NCBI GenBank assembly: GCA_016795155.1
Contig: JAEUIE010000027.1
Location: 36,146 to 100,145 of the forward strand
Direction of reading: 5' to 3'
DNA: 64,000 bases
Origin: Planctomycetia bacterium
Lineage (GTDB): Bacteria > Planctomycetota > Planctomycetia > Gemmatales > HRBIN36
Made by a program: the position numbers and the translations under genes. Positions 34,366-44,055 of the stretch are shown piece by piece. The notes under the pieces are model-generated. The model was given only the letters and a program-made list of their open reading frames with translations, did not search any database and was not told the origin of the DNA. Numbering within the stretch: the first letter of the stretch is position 1; each line of letters starts with the position of its first letter.

Positions 34366-37300
34366 ATGCAGCAGAACAAGCGCTCAAAGTGGTATCGTCG
34401 CGGGTGGGTCATCCTGACTGGGGTGGTAATCGTCGTTGGCTTGCTCATGCTGGCTTTCCGATTTGTACACGAATGGCGCGTGGATCGCGAACTGGCGCAA
34501 CTACTGTCCGAACTCGATCAAAAAGACCCGAACTGGAAATTTGAAAAATGGAACGAGCGACAGCCTGTATTGAACGACAATGAAAACCTGGCCTTCCTTG
34601 CCCTTAACATGAAATCCAAAGTCGCTCCGGAACCCATTGATTTTTCTGAAATCTTCTTCCATTTCGAAGAACAACCAGCCAGGCAACTCAATGCCGACCA
34701 GATCAGCATGCTGCAATCCATGCTGATTGGTTGCAAGGAACTGCCTGCAGAGATGCAAACTCTGTTACAGGCGAAAACTGGAACATTTCCTTTCCCCGAT
34801 CATCGCCAGCCCAATTTCAAGGTTCTGTTTCAGAATTACGGCAGACAGCAGGATATCCGCACCGCTGCCTATATCCTCCAGCGACAGTCGATGCTCTGGT
34901 CCCAGGAGAAGAAACATGCCGAGGCTGTTGATGCTTGCCGAGCCATACTGCATCTGGCACGAGCTTTGGAACATGAACCGGGGCTGGTGAATAATCTTGT
35001 GGCCATGGCTATGCATTCCTATGCAGTCAGCGCACTGGAACGCACACTTGCCATGACGGATCAACCACTTCCGACCAAAGCCCTGGAACAACTGCAGCAA
35101 CGGCTGCTGGAAGAATCACAGGAGCCGTTATTCCGAAGGGCCATCGTCGGTGAGCGGGCCATTATTGATCGTTATCTGCGTGAAGTTGCCGAAGGACGAT
35201 ACAGCCATCAAGAACTCGTTCGCATGTTTACGCCCCCCTGGAATAGAAACAACAACTGGTTTTCCTGGCAGTACATCGTCGACAAATGGCGGGAATGGAC
35301 CAGAACCTCTCCACTGGGTTATCTTCCTGAAGAGCGTCTGAACCTCCTTCGCCATTGCGAAAAAGTGCTTGCTATTGTTGATGGAGCTTCCCCTAACTCA
35401 CTTGAGGAAATCATGGCCTTGGATACAGAGGTCAAACAGAACCCCGGCGCGGTTAGTTCGCTGATGGGAGGTGCTGTTTCCAAAGTCTTCGGTGCCGACA
35501 TCAAACGTCAAACCCTTTTGAAAATGGGAGCTGCACTACTCGCCGCTGAACGCTATCGGCTCGCCACTGGAAAAGTTCCCACCGGCTGGAATGACCTGGT
35601 TCCGTCTTTCTTCCCTGCCATTCCCATTGATCCCTACGATCAAAAGCCCGTCCGCTGGAAGAACACCGACCAGGGTTTCATGCTTTACTCGGTCTGGATG
35701 GACCAGAAAGATGATGGCGGCCGCATCCGTCACGATGGCCTCATGATGACGTCAGCGAGTGACTTTGGTGTGGAGTTCTTCGCACCCGCCCACCGCCGGC
35801 AGCCGCCAACACCTGCCAAAGTGGTTGCAGACCTGACTGCACCGGCTAACGACAAGGAAAAATTCTTTGCTGCTGCTCGCGCTGGCGATGTCGAAGCTGT
35901 CAAAACACTGCTCGATGCCGGCCTGGATGTAAACACCAAAACAGAATACGGGGCCACCGCTCTCTGCTTTGCAGCGGAACGGGGACATCTCGAACTGATG
36001 AAGCTGCTGCTTGATCGCCAGATCGATCTGAAAGCCAAGGATACCTTCTACTCCGCTGATGCCATCACCTGGGCAGCCATGAAAGATCAGCACGAAGCCG
36101 TTGCCTTGCTGCTCAAATCGGGAGCCACCGGAGAAACCTCATTGCTCTCCCAGGCCATCTTCGGCAACAAGCCGAAAATGGTCGCTGCCATCCTCTCTAC
36201 AGGCCGCATCAAGCAGGAATCACTCGACAGCTCTCTGGCCTCGCTCGATCCGAAGAAAACCGAAATCGCCAAGCTGTTAGCCGATGCAGGCGCCAAGGCC
36301 AAGCCCAAAGAACCTAAAGCAGAAGAGAAGAAAACCGCAGCAACTCCGCCTTCCAAAACCGATGACACACCCAAGCCGCTGGAAACTGTTGTCGAACCAA
36401 CAGGCAGGGCAAATGAACCCCGCAACTGGCCAGGCTTCCGTGGCGAAAGCAATGCCGGCGTGGTCGATGGTCAGTTTCCGCCCACGTCCTGGAATTCCAA
36501 AACCGGCAAGCACCTGGCTTGGAAAACTCCCATCCCCGGCCTCGGGCTTTCCTGCCCGGTGGTGTGGGGGAACCAGCTTTTTGTGACCACTGCTATCAAC
36601 CTCGACAGTCCCAAGCCCTCACTTCGCATCGGTCAATATGGCGACGTCGATTCGGTCGCTGAATCTTCACCTCACGTCTGGAAGGTTTATTGCCTCGATG
36701 CCACTACAGGCAATGTGCTCTGGGAACAAACTTCCTGCACCGGAGTGCCCAAAACGAAAAGGCACATGAAGTCGAGCCATGCGAACGCCACGCCCGCTAC
36801 CGATGGCAGGCACGTTGTCGTCAACTTCGGCTCCGAAGGATTGTACTGCTACTCCATGGATGGCCGGTTGCTCTGGAAAAACCAACTGGGCAAACTCGGC
36901 TCAGGCTGGTTCTTCAATCCCGATTACGAGTGGGGCTTCGGCAGTTCGCCCATCATCTTTGGCGACAATGTCATCGTGCAGTGCGACATCGGCAAGAATT
37001 CCTTCATCGCTGCCTACTCGTTGCAGGATGGCTCCACCATGTGGCAAACGCCACGGGATGAAATTCCCTCCTGGTGCAGTCCCACAGTTGTGTATCCGGA
37101 GAAAGGCAAACCGGAACTCGTCACCGTCGCAACGAAATTTGCCCGAGGCTACGATCCCTACTCAGGTGAAGAACTCTGGAAGCTTGGCAAATTCTCCGAG
37201 ATCGCTGTACCTACGCCGTTTTATGCCAAAGGCTTGATCTACCTCACCACAGGCTATCGGCCCATCCAGCCAATCTTTGCCGTCAAACCCGGCGCCCGCG

Positions 37301-37713
37301 GAGATATTACTCTTGAGAAAGGCAAGGAAATAAACGACTGGATCGCGTGGAGCAAAACCCGAGGCGGGCCCTATCTCCCCACTCCGCTCGTCTATGGCGA
37401 TCATCTCTATGTTTGCAGCAACAATGGCGTGTTGAGCTGCTATGAAGCATCCACGGGAAAAGTCATCTATCAGAAACGGCTCGGCGGCGCCAATGGCTAC
37501 ACCGCTTCGCTGGTTGCTGCTGATGGACGCATTTACTGCACTGATGAAGAAGGTCTGGTGCGCGTGGTGAAAGCAGGCCCGGAGTTTCAACTGCTTGCAC
37601 TTAACCCGCTCGATGAAGAATGTCTGTGCCACCCCGCCATCAGCAACGGCACCATCTTCTTTCGCACCCGCAGCCAGGTTCAGGCGTTCCGCTTACCGCC
37701 TATTTCCAAATAG
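34366..37713 (+). CDS. membrane protein fusing ankyrin repeats to a PQQ-like beta-propeller
   Basis: The 1115-aa protein has one N-terminal membrane segment (about 13-33). A helical region of about 450 residues without recognised motifs follows, with some resemblance to planctomycete 'YRLATGKVPTGWNDL' peptide-binding or pilus-like segments near 395-430. Ankyrin repeats occupy about 497-640 (AARAGDVEAVKTLLDAGLDVNTK, TALCFAAERGHLELMKLLL), then a Lys/Pro-rich linker. A PQQ-like (pyrrolo-quinoline quinone type) eight-bladed propeller begins near 685 ('NWPGFRGESNAG') and runs to the end. Such propellers in planctomycetes usually lack a cofactor. The fusion suggests a protein-interaction scaffold outside the cytosol. 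The function is unknown. Confidence 0.85.
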   Translation: MQQNKRSKWYRRGWVILTGVVIVVGLLMLAFRFVHEWRVDRELAQLLSELDQKDPNWKFEKWNERQPVLNDNENLAFLALNMKSKVAPEPIDFSEIFFHFEEQPARQLNADQISMLQSMLIGCKELPAEMQTLLQAKTGTFPFPDHRQPNFKVLFQNYGRQQDIRTAAYILQRQSMLWSQEKKHAEAVDACRAILHLARALEHEPGLVNNLVAMAMHSYAVSALERTLAMTDQPLPTKALEQLQQRLLEESQEPLFRRAIVGERAIIDRYLREVAEGRYSHQELVRMFTPPWNRNNNWFSWQYIVDKWREWTRTSPLGYLPEERLNLLRHCEKVLAIVDGASPNSLEEIMALDTEVKQNPGAVSSLMGGAVSKVFGADIKRQTLLKMGAALLAAERYRLATGKVPTGWNDLVPSFFPAIPIDPYDQKPVRWKNTDQGFMLYSVWMDQKDDGGRIRHDGLMMTSASDFGVEFFAPAHRRQPPTPAKVVADLTAPANDKEKFFAAARAGDVEAVKTLLDAGLDVNTKTEYGATALCFAAERGHLELMKLLLDRQIDLKAKDTFYSADAITWAAMKDQHEAVALLLKSGATGETSLLSQAIFGNKPKMVAAILSTGRIKQESLDSSLASLDPKKTEIAKLLADAGAKAKPKEPKAEEKKTAATPPSKTDDTPKPLETVVEPTGRANEPRNWPGFRGESNAGVVDGQFPPTSWNSKTGKHLAWKTPIPGLGLSCPVVWGNQLFVTTAINLDSPKPSLRIGQYGDVDSVAESSPHVWKVYCLDATTGNVLWEQTSCTGVPKTKRHMKSSHANATPATDGRHVVVNFGSEGLYCYSMDGRLLWKNQLGKLGSGWFFNPDYEWGFGSSPIIFGDNVIVQCDIGKNSFIAAYSLQDGSTMWQTPRDEIPSWCSPTVVYPEKGKPELVTVATKFARGYDPYSGEELWKLGKFSEIAVPTPFYAKGLIYLTTGYRPIQPIFAVKPGARGDITLEKGKEINDWIAWSKTRGGPYLPTPLVYGDHLYVCSNNGVLSCYEASTGKVIYQKRLGGANGYTASLVAADGRIYCTDEEGLVRVVKAGPEFQLLALNPLDEECLCHPAISNGTIFFRTRSQVQAFRLPPISK

Positions 37714-38033
37714 CAGTTTGTTGTCATCTCGCTTCGTTGAAATGACATGACAACGAGCTTCTTTATAGCCACGATGTGACATGGATGTCAGCCAGTAGTA
37801 CAGCAATCAATGAGAGCCAACAATCGATTAGTCGAATATCTAGGTAAAATAGATAATCTGCGGACTCACTAATCATGATCCGAGTTTCAGTGTGATCGCT
37901 TCCATCCCACCCTTCGGTAAAACCCTTAAAGTTCAGCATCTGTACCAGACGATTCAACCAGTGCTGTACACCGTAAGTCGTTGTGTATGCCCAGGGGGGG
38001 CGTCATCTCGACTCAGGCGGAGGAGGGGGATCC
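37714..38033. other. spacer before the lipoprotein gene
   Basis: These 320 bases hold no convincing gene. A stem pairing GTTGTCAT with ATGACA/GACAAC lies at about 37728-37755, just after the ankyrin/PQQ gene, and may help end its transcript. A run of seven G is at 37994-38000. The promoter for the next gene should be here. Confidence 0.4.
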
Positions 38034-38585
38034 ATGATTAGCACACGGGCACTGGGCGGGACCATACTGGGCGTCGCCTTGGCCTTCGGCTTAACGGGGT
38101 GTTTAGGCGTCATCCCGCAACCTGCCTGGATTACTGAACGCATGAACGAAAAGTATGACAAGCGTTTGAAAGAACGCGCTACCGTCATGCCGCCGATCCT
38201 GCCTGGCCAGCCTATTCCAGTCTGTGAAGATCCACCTTCTGAAGAAGAAATCGTGCGAGCACTGCCTCGCGTGAAACGTGGCATTCCATTTGTGATCGAA
38301 GAGTTCCGTGATGACTTCGAATTCGATGTTCAAAAAGTCGTCGATTCGATCGATCCCTGCACTTACTTTCCACTGGTGGGGCCTGCCCAGCTGCATCACT
38401 GCCACTATGTAGTGACCGTTCGCTGGAAGGAACGCATCAAGTCCGATCAGCCTTTCCCCTTCTGGGTTGAAAATGATCGCACGGAAGTGCTGCAAATGGA
38501 TAAGGATCACCTGCACCTGTGTGTAGGCAACGATCCACGCTACCAGCAGTCGATGTTCAACTGGACGAGCGGTAACTATCGCTAA
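38034..38585 (+). CDS. lipoprotein of unknown function
   Basis: The product is 183 aa from the ATG at 38034, preceded by GGAGGAGGGGGA. A good lipobox (FGLTGC) ends the signal peptide. The mature part has regularly spaced Pro and Cys residues (VCEDPPSEEE, DPCTYFPL, HHCHYVV) and ends 'SMFNWTSGNYR'. I do not recognise a family. The next gene, 145 bases on, probably shares its transcript and encodes another exported protein. Confidence 0.65.
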   Translation: MISTRALGGTILGVALAFGLTGCLGVIPQPAWITERMNEKYDKRLKERATVMPPILPGQPIPVCEDPPSEEEIVRALPRVKRGIPFVIEEFRDDFEFDVQKVVDSIDPCTYFPLVGPAQLHHCHYVVTVRWKERIKSDQPFPFWVENDRTEVLQMDKDHLHLCVGNDPRYQQSMFNWTSGNYR

Positions 38586-38610
38586 ACCTCGGCAGGGACG
38601 CTGAGGAACA

Positions 38611-38644
38611 CCCCGATGCCGCCACGGATGGCACCGCATCGGGG
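38611..38644. other. 9-bp perfect stem-loop between the lipoprotein and BON-domain genes
   Basis: CCCCGATGC pairs with GCATCGGGG over a 16-base loop, with no T-run after it. It may be an mRNA processing or stability element between co-transcribed genes. Confidence 0.6.
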
Positions 38645-38730
38645 GCTAGCAAAGCCAGACGTGTGGCCGCCACCCTCCTCGGGACAGCAAGGTCACCCGA
38701 CTGGCTTTTCTCTTTGCAGCGAGGGAAGTG

Positions 38731-39978
38731 ATGATGCATTCCAGAATAATCTTGTCAGGGTTCTCGCTGTGCTGTTTCGGATTAGCTGCTTCGTTCCTCG
38801 TTGCCGATACGCCGGTACGCCCGTCGCGTGTCTCGTTCCCATCGAAAAAGTCTGTTGATGCGGAACCAGCCAAGCCTGCTGATGTCAAACCAGCCGCGGT
38901 CAAAACGGTAGAACCAAAAGTCGAACCGGTTGTCAGGCAGGCTGCTCAAGTCGTTGAAGAAATCAAACTCAGTGATCACGATTACCATGTCAAAGCTGCC
39001 AGCGTTGAAGTAGCCTGGTTGCAGGATGCCATGACCTATGGCTTGCGTTTGCGGGCCAACGCCAGGCCGGAAGAGAAAATGATCGTCCTCAGTGGCTTCA
39101 TTCCCACCGACCGTCTGCGGGAAAAAGCACTGACGCTGGCCCGGCAAACCGCAGGGAACATTCCCGTTGCTGACCAGATGGTGCTGCAGCCTCACATGGT
39201 GCTCTCGCATGAAGCAGCGACTGATCCGGAACAGGTGTTTCTGATCCAGGTGGAACTGGAAAAGGTGATGCCTGGCATCTCCAAAACACTGCAGGTGAGT
39301 CTGAACTCGCAGGGCGTTGCCCTGGTGAGTGGCAGAGTGGATGAGTTTGAAGACCGTCGCAAGATCATTCGCGCCTTGCAGGCGATACCAGGCTGTACTG
39401 CAGTCAAATATGATCTGAAGGTGTTTGCTACGCAGGTTCTGCTCCCTGCTGTTGCAGTATCTGTACCTGACCAGGCTCCAACAGTAACGCTATCTCCCGT
39501 GACATCCAGCACCGAGAAGAAGGCGCCTGCCAAGCTGGAGAAGCAGCTTTTGCCAGTCCCACCAGTAGTGCAGCCTGATAAACTGCAGAAGCCACCAGTG
39601 CCTGCCATTCCGGTGGTGAAAGCAGAGCCACCTCGCAATGAAACGGCACCCTTGGCAGTTGCTGTCATCCAGGCTGGTGTCTGTACGGTGAAGAAGCCAC
39701 CGGAGGTATCGCTGAGCGGACTGATACCACCCGGCATGATGGGGTGGACCAGTACTGTATCGGAACCAGTTGTATTGCTGGGTGCACCGGTGATTGTGCA
39801 GACGGGTTACTCCATCAACCTGGATGTCATGCAGTCAACAACGCCGGTTGGTAAGAAAACCATCACCAGACCAATAGAAGTGGGATTGCCAGCAACGACG
39901 ATCGTGCCCGTTTCTGTAGAGACAAGCAGGCAGGTACCTGACCAGATTCACGTGATGCCTCGTCTGGCGGATAAGTAA
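38731..39978 (+). CDS. exported protein with two BON-like domains and Pro-rich tail
   Basis: The product is 415 aa from the ATG at 38731, which follows GAGGG; GTG 38728 and ATG 38734 are alternatives. The signal peptide ends near residue 27. Two BON-type alpha/beta modules are visible at about 85-150 (EEKMIVLSGFIPTDRLREKALTLARQ) and 168-235 (LQVSLNSQGVALVSGRVDEFEDRRKIIRAL). BON domains bind phospholipid or peptidoglycan surfaces. The long C-terminal part is rich in Pro, Val and Lys, suggesting an extended cell-wall-spanning tail. It follows the lipoprotein gene on the same strand. Confidence 0.75.
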   Translation: MMHSRIILSGFSLCCFGLAASFLVADTPVRPSRVSFPSKKSVDAEPAKPADVKPAAVKTVEPKVEPVVRQAAQVVEEIKLSDHDYHVKAASVEVAWLQDAMTYGLRLRANARPEEKMIVLSGFIPTDRLREKALTLARQTAGNIPVADQMVLQPHMVLSHEAATDPEQVFLIQVELEKVMPGISKTLQVSLNSQGVALVSGRVDEFEDRRKIIRALQAIPGCTAVKYDLKVFATQVLLPAVAVSVPDQAPTVTLSPVTSSTEKKAPAKLEKQLLPVPPVVQPDKLQKPPVPAIPVVKAEPPRNETAPLAVAVIQAGVCTVKKPPEVSLSGLIPPGMMGWTSTVSEPVVLLGAPVIVQTGYSINLDVMQSTTPVGKKTITRPIEVGLPATTIVPVSVETSRQVPDQIHVMPRLADK

Positions 39979-39988
39979 TTCGACAGTT

Positions 39989-40086
39989 GTGGCAGGGTTA
40001 TGCATGTACCCATGCATGACCCTGCAAGAAAGCAAAGTTGCTACAGATCCAGCAGGGTCATTCGGAGTACCGAATAACCCTGCCAC
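39989..40086. repeat. 98-bp element with 13-bp terminal inverted repeats, copy A
   Basis: The ends GTGGCAGGGTTAT and ATAACCCTGCCAC are perfect inverted copies. Inside are two further hairpins, ATGCATG/CATGCAT and ATTCGGagtaCCGAAT. A second copy is at 50216-50312. No target-site duplication is obvious. Confidence 0.85.
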
Positions 40087-40208
40087 GGCTTATCAAAAGC
40101 TATAATCTGAACCGTCTGTTGTGACATACTCCTGTCACCGTTCCCCCTTACTCCCGACCCCTCTCCCTCCAAGGGAGAAGACAAAGCAGCCCCGTGATGC
40201 ATAAATCA

Positions 40209-41318
40209 TTACTTTCCACTGACGGGTTCGATGGCAACTGTCATAGTAACCTGTTCTGCGACTTTGCCTTGCGGGTTATGTCTCGGTATGGTGGTGGTCA
40301 TGTTGCCCCAGACTGATTCGATTTGCGTACTCTCCAATGGATATCGCAGCACCAGTTCCAGTTTTCCCTGGTAGCTGATCTTCGTCTTGTTATCGAGCGT
40401 GAAGCTGACCTGCCCGGACACCGTGGCATAGCGATGAGTAGATGTAGCACCGGCTTGTTGAAATTGAAGAGTCCCCGACACTGCCTCCACGCCGCCATGC
40501 CCGTCCATCACTGCAGGTGGATACATTTGATCGAGCCAGCGTTTCAGTTGTTGTGCTTCGATCTTGCGTGAATCCTTACTCCATACCAGAGCAGACAACT
40601 CCTCTGGTGCATATGCGATGGCTTCCACGGTAGGCACTTTGAAATGCTGCAGGCGGTTGGAACCGAGTGTCAGGTAGATTCTGATTCCTGGCCCCTTGGG
40701 AACAGGCAGGGCCGAGGTAGCCGGGCGACTCGTACTCTCGTTTGGCAGGTTCAACAGCTTGCTGGCATGCCGCATTTCTCTGGCGAAGTAGTCGGGCATG
40801 CGTTGCTTGATTTCATGGATCGGAGCGGGATGCCGATCCGTCATGCCATCGAAGGAATGGATCAATTGGCCGTCTTCGGAGAGGATGAACACGAGGATGT
40901 TGCTGGAAGGCTGGTTTCTCTTGTGAGCGCGGACCAGCTTTTGAATTTCTTCGGGAGCGTCTTCAGGTTCGCGGCCACTCCAACTGGAGACGATAAAGGG
41001 TGCCAGCGTTTGCTGAACCTGCGTGTTGCCGAGGCAACTGCCTCGGAAATGATCGGCACTGGCTCAGGTGTGGCCGGTGAAGAAATTGCAGCCTGCGGTG
41101 ATGTTGGTGATCCAGAACAATGCAATGGGCCGGTGTTCCTGCCTGGCCCGCTCCCGGGCTTGTTCGAAACTCTCAGCCCAGTCGAGCTGGAAGAATTTCA
41201 ACTGGCTTGACGTGGGGATGGCAGCGAGAGATCGTTGATGAATTTTGCGAGCCTGGGCATCCTGTGCAAACAGATTCGAAGCCAGGCAGCAAAACAGAAG
41301 GAAAGTAATGGCACGCAT
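40209..41318 (-). pseudogene. exported thioredoxin-like protein gene interrupted by an in-frame TGA
   Basis: The frame opens at ATG 41318 with a signal peptide (MRAITFLLFCCLASNLFAQ) and a thioredoxin-like start (FEQARERARQEHRPIALFWITN, then AGCNFF). It meets TGA at 41064-41066 after 84 codons. The same frame then continues without any stop for 284 codons (ASADHFRGSCLGNTQVQ... to PVSGK), with composition like a real protein on both sides. It is either a nonsense mutation (TGG Trp to TGA is one base), or a recoded codon. A hairpin 17 bases after the TGA (41029-41046) resembles a bacterial SECIS. The C-terminal 150 residues are beta-rich and unidentified. Confidence 0.75.
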
Positions 41319-41484
41319 GAACCACCAATTATAGACAATGTGTCTAAAGCATAGCTTGCGAGAGTTTGGTTGCAACGGGAATTCCAGAATAATCTCAGTT
41401 GTTGAATCGTATCAGACTCCCTGCTTGCAGTTCCCTCATCAATCAACGATAATCTGAAACGGATTGTTTCACCTTGAGAATGGT

Positions 41485-42666
41485 ATGTTTGCAGAGACTG
41501 CATCGTTTACCTGGACTGACAGTTGGCGATTACTGGTCATACCACTGCTGGTTCTGGTGAACGGAGTTTTTGTGGCTGGCGAGTTTGCCCTCATTGCCAT
41601 TCGGCGTACCGAAGTGGAGCAGCTGTTGAAATCGGGAACCCGGCGGGCCAAATCACTTTCTCGCCAGGTCGAATCGCTCGATGATGCCATTGCCGCCTGC
41701 CAGTTGGGCATTACGGTAGCCAGCCTGATGCTCGGCTGGCTCGGGGAACGGGCGCTGGCGCAACTGTTTCATCCCCTGTTCTCGTTTCTCACCGGTGGCT
41801 GGCAGCAGGCGGCGGCACATACCGTGGCCAGCATCCTCGCCATCATCATTATCACCGTGCTGCATGTGGTACTGGGAGAACAGGCACCAAAGCTGATCGC
41901 CTTGCAAAGACCAACGTCCGTGTCGCTCTGGATTGCCCTGCCTCTGGAATATTTCACGAAGGTCACCAAACCACTGGTGGTGGCTATGAATGTGATGTCC
42001 AATGGGGTGGCCAAGCTGGTGGGTTTGCCGCCAGTGGGCAGCGAACATCGGCTGCATTCGGTGGAAGAACTGGGCATGCTGGTGGAAGAGGTGGAAGAAG
42101 CCGGGCTGCTTTCGCCGGAGCAGGCTGAGTATGTGCACAACGTGTTTCGCTTCTCAGCCAAGAAGGTTGGCGAGTGCATGTTGCCTCGCGAGAAGATGGT
42201 CTGTCTGGAGTTGCAAACGCCTCTCGACAAGGTGCTGGAACAAGTACGGGAGACGGCACATACTCGTATTCCTGTTTTCGATGGTACGCTGGATAACATT
42301 GTTGGCATTGTGAACACCAAAGATCTGCTCCATCTGGTTTCATTGCAGGGCATGGCCATTCTCGATGATGCAATTTACCCTGCCAGCTTCCTCAAGCCTG
42401 AACAGAGCATTGCCGATGCGATGCGGATGTTCAAGAAAACGCATCGACACATGGCTATCGTTCGCAACACGAACAACGAAGTGGTCGGTCTGATCACACT
42501 GGAAGATATTCTCGAAGAGATCATTGGCGACATTGAAGATGAACATGATCGGCCACAACTGAAGCTGCCACCCCGGCGAAGCAATACGGCTCGGATACTG
42601 AGCAAGCAGCAGGGGTTGCCTCTGGTCAAGCCTCCTCCATTGCCGCCACGAAAGGATTTGCCATGA
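41485..42666 (+). CDS. CNNM/DUF21 membrane protein with CBS domain pair (HlyC/CorC-like)
   Basis: The product is 393 aa from the ATG at 41485; a TTG at 41464 is the only earlier option. The DUF21 transmembrane domain (about 10-190) has several hydrophobic segments. A CBS pair (about 205-335) follows, with the typical CNNM junction (MLPREKMVCLEL, ETAHTRIPVFDG, VVGLITLEDILEEIIGDIEDE). The C-terminal CorC_HlyC domain is absent and replaced by a short basic Pro-rich tail (KPPPLPPRKDLP). The family is linked to Mg2+ or Co2+ efflux. It overlaps the following phosphorylase gene by four bases (ATGA). Confidence 0.88.
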   Translation: MFAETASFTWTDSWRLLVIPLLVLVNGVFVAGEFALIAIRRTEVEQLLKSGTRRAKSLSRQVESLDDAIAACQLGITVASLMLGWLGERALAQLFHPLFSFLTGGWQQAAAHTVASILAIIIITVLHVVLGEQAPKLIALQRPTSVSLWIALPLEYFTKVTKPLVVAMNVMSNGVAKLVGLPPVGSEHRLHSVEELGMLVEEVEEAGLLSPEQAEYVHNVFRFSAKKVGECMLPREKMVCLELQTPLDKVLEQVRETAHTRIPVFDGTLDNIVGIVNTKDLLHLVSLQGMAILDDAIYPASFLKPEQSIADAMRMFKKTHRHMAIVRNTNNEVVGLITLEDILEEIIGDIEDEHDRPQLKLPPRRSNTARILSKQQGLPLVKPPPLPPRKDLP

Positions 42667-43967
42667 GGGCCGTCGATGTCATTCGCCATAAGCGGGATGG
42701 CGGCACACTCTCTGCCGAGGAGATCGCTTTCTTCATTGATGGCGTGACCAGCCATTCGTGGGAGATGTATCAGATATCTGCCATGCTGATGGCAATCGTC
42801 TGGCGCGGGTTGAACGATGGGGAAACGGCGGAACTGACTGCTCGCATGGTGAAATCGGGTGTAGTACTCGATTGGTCTGATATTCCCGGCAAAATGGTGG
42901 ATAAACATTCAGCCGGTGGCGTTGGCGACAAGACTTCGCTGGTGCTGGTGCCGCTGGCGGCTGCGTGTGGCTGCAAGATTCCCAAGATGTCCGGGCGAGG
43001 ACTGGCTCACACGGGCGGCACGCTCGATAAGCTCGAAGCGATTCCGGGTTATCGCATCAACATCTCGCCTGAAGAATTCAAAGCCATCGTTCGCGAGGTA
43101 GGCTGTGCCATCGTGGGGCAAACTGCCAACTTGGCGCCGGCAGACAAGAAGCTTTACAGCATTCGCGATGTGACGGCTACCGTCGAGAGTATCCCGCTGA
43201 TTGCGGGCTCCATCATGAGCAAGAAGCTGGCGGAAGGCATCCAGGGTGTAGTACTCGATGTGAAAGCAGGCCGTGGCGCTTTCATGAAGACCCGCGACGA
43301 CGCCAGGCAACTGGCTCAGACAATGGTGAACATTGGCCAGCGAAATGGCGTGCGAACTGTTGCCCTTCTTACGGATATGAATCAACCTTTGGGTTATGCC
43401 ATCGGCAACAGCCTGGAGGTGATGGAAGCGGTGCAGACACTGCAGGGCCAAGGGCCACGCGACCTGGAACAGCTTTCCGTCAGGCTTGCAGCCTGGCTAG
43501 TCGTGTTATCTGATCTGGCATCATCGCTGCCCAAGGCGGAAGAAATGGTTCAAACAGTCTTGGCCAATGGCAAAGGGTTTCAAAAGTTTTGTGAGATGTG
43601 CGCCAGGCTGGGGGGCGATGTGAAGGTGCTGGAAGACATTAGCCTGTTCCCACAGGCATCGGGCAGGTATCGGGTGCTCGCGAAACAGAACGGGTTTGTG
43701 CAATCGGTGCATGCGGAACACCTGGGGCGATCAGCGATGCTGTTGGGCGCAGGCCGAGCGCGAGTGGAGGATTCCATCGATCATGCGGTAGGAGCGGTGA
43801 TGTTACGCAAGCCAGGTGATGCGATACAAGTGGGCGAAGCATTAGTGGAGTTGCATTACAACCACGAAGCTAGGTTGCATGAAGCGATCCCACTCGCGGA
43901 ACAGGCGTTTGAGATGGGGGACAAGCCTCCGAAGTTGGAGCAGTTGATCTTGGAGACGGTGGGGTAA
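42663..43967 (+). CDS. pyrimidine-nucleoside / thymidine phosphorylase
   Basis: The 434-aa protein has family-standard length. It shows the phosphorylase signature SGRGLAHTGGTLDKLEAIPG, the phosphate loop KHSAGGVGDKTSL, and SKKLAEG with VLDVKAGRGAFM. It cleaves thymidine/uridine/deoxyuridine with phosphate to base and (deoxy)ribose 1-phosphate in the cytosol. I do not choose between deoA and pdp from motifs alone. The ATG overlaps the stop of the CNNM gene, so translation is coupled although no functional link is known. Confidence 0.93.
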   Translation: MRAVDVIRHKRDGGTLSAEEIAFFIDGVTSHSWEMYQISAMLMAIVWRGLNDGETAELTARMVKSGVVLDWSDIPGKMVDKHSAGGVGDKTSLVLVPLAAACGCKIPKMSGRGLAHTGGTLDKLEAIPGYRINISPEEFKAIVREVGCAIVGQTANLAPADKKLYSIRDVTATVESIPLIAGSIMSKKLAEGIQGVVLDVKAGRGAFMKTRDDARQLAQTMVNIGQRNGVRTVALLTDMNQPLGYAIGNSLEVMEAVQTLQGQGPRDLEQLSVRLAAWLVVLSDLASSLPKAEEMVQTVLANGKGFQKFCEMCARLGGDVKVLEDISLFPQASGRYRVLAKQNGFVQSVHAEHLGRSAMLLGAGRARVEDSIDHAVGAVMLRKPGDAIQVGEALVELHYNHEARLHEAIPLAEQAFEMGDKPPKLEQLILETVG

Positions 43968-44055
43968 AGATATGGTAACTGTTGCGGGTCTCATGACCTC
44001 AGGAGGTCATTTCACAGCGAGCTATTCACAACACAACCTTCCGTGGAACCGAATG

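Noticed and set aside
37763..37957. A 64-codon minus-strand frame in the spacer before the lipoprotein gene
   Set aside because: No ribosome site, no family resemblance, and it overlaps the region that should hold the promoter of the next gene.
40862..41125. A separate 87-codon gene inside the interrupted thioredoxin-like gene
   Set aside because: It reads a different frame of the same sequence, is rich in Ser and Pro, and the frame in line with both flanking parts fits better.
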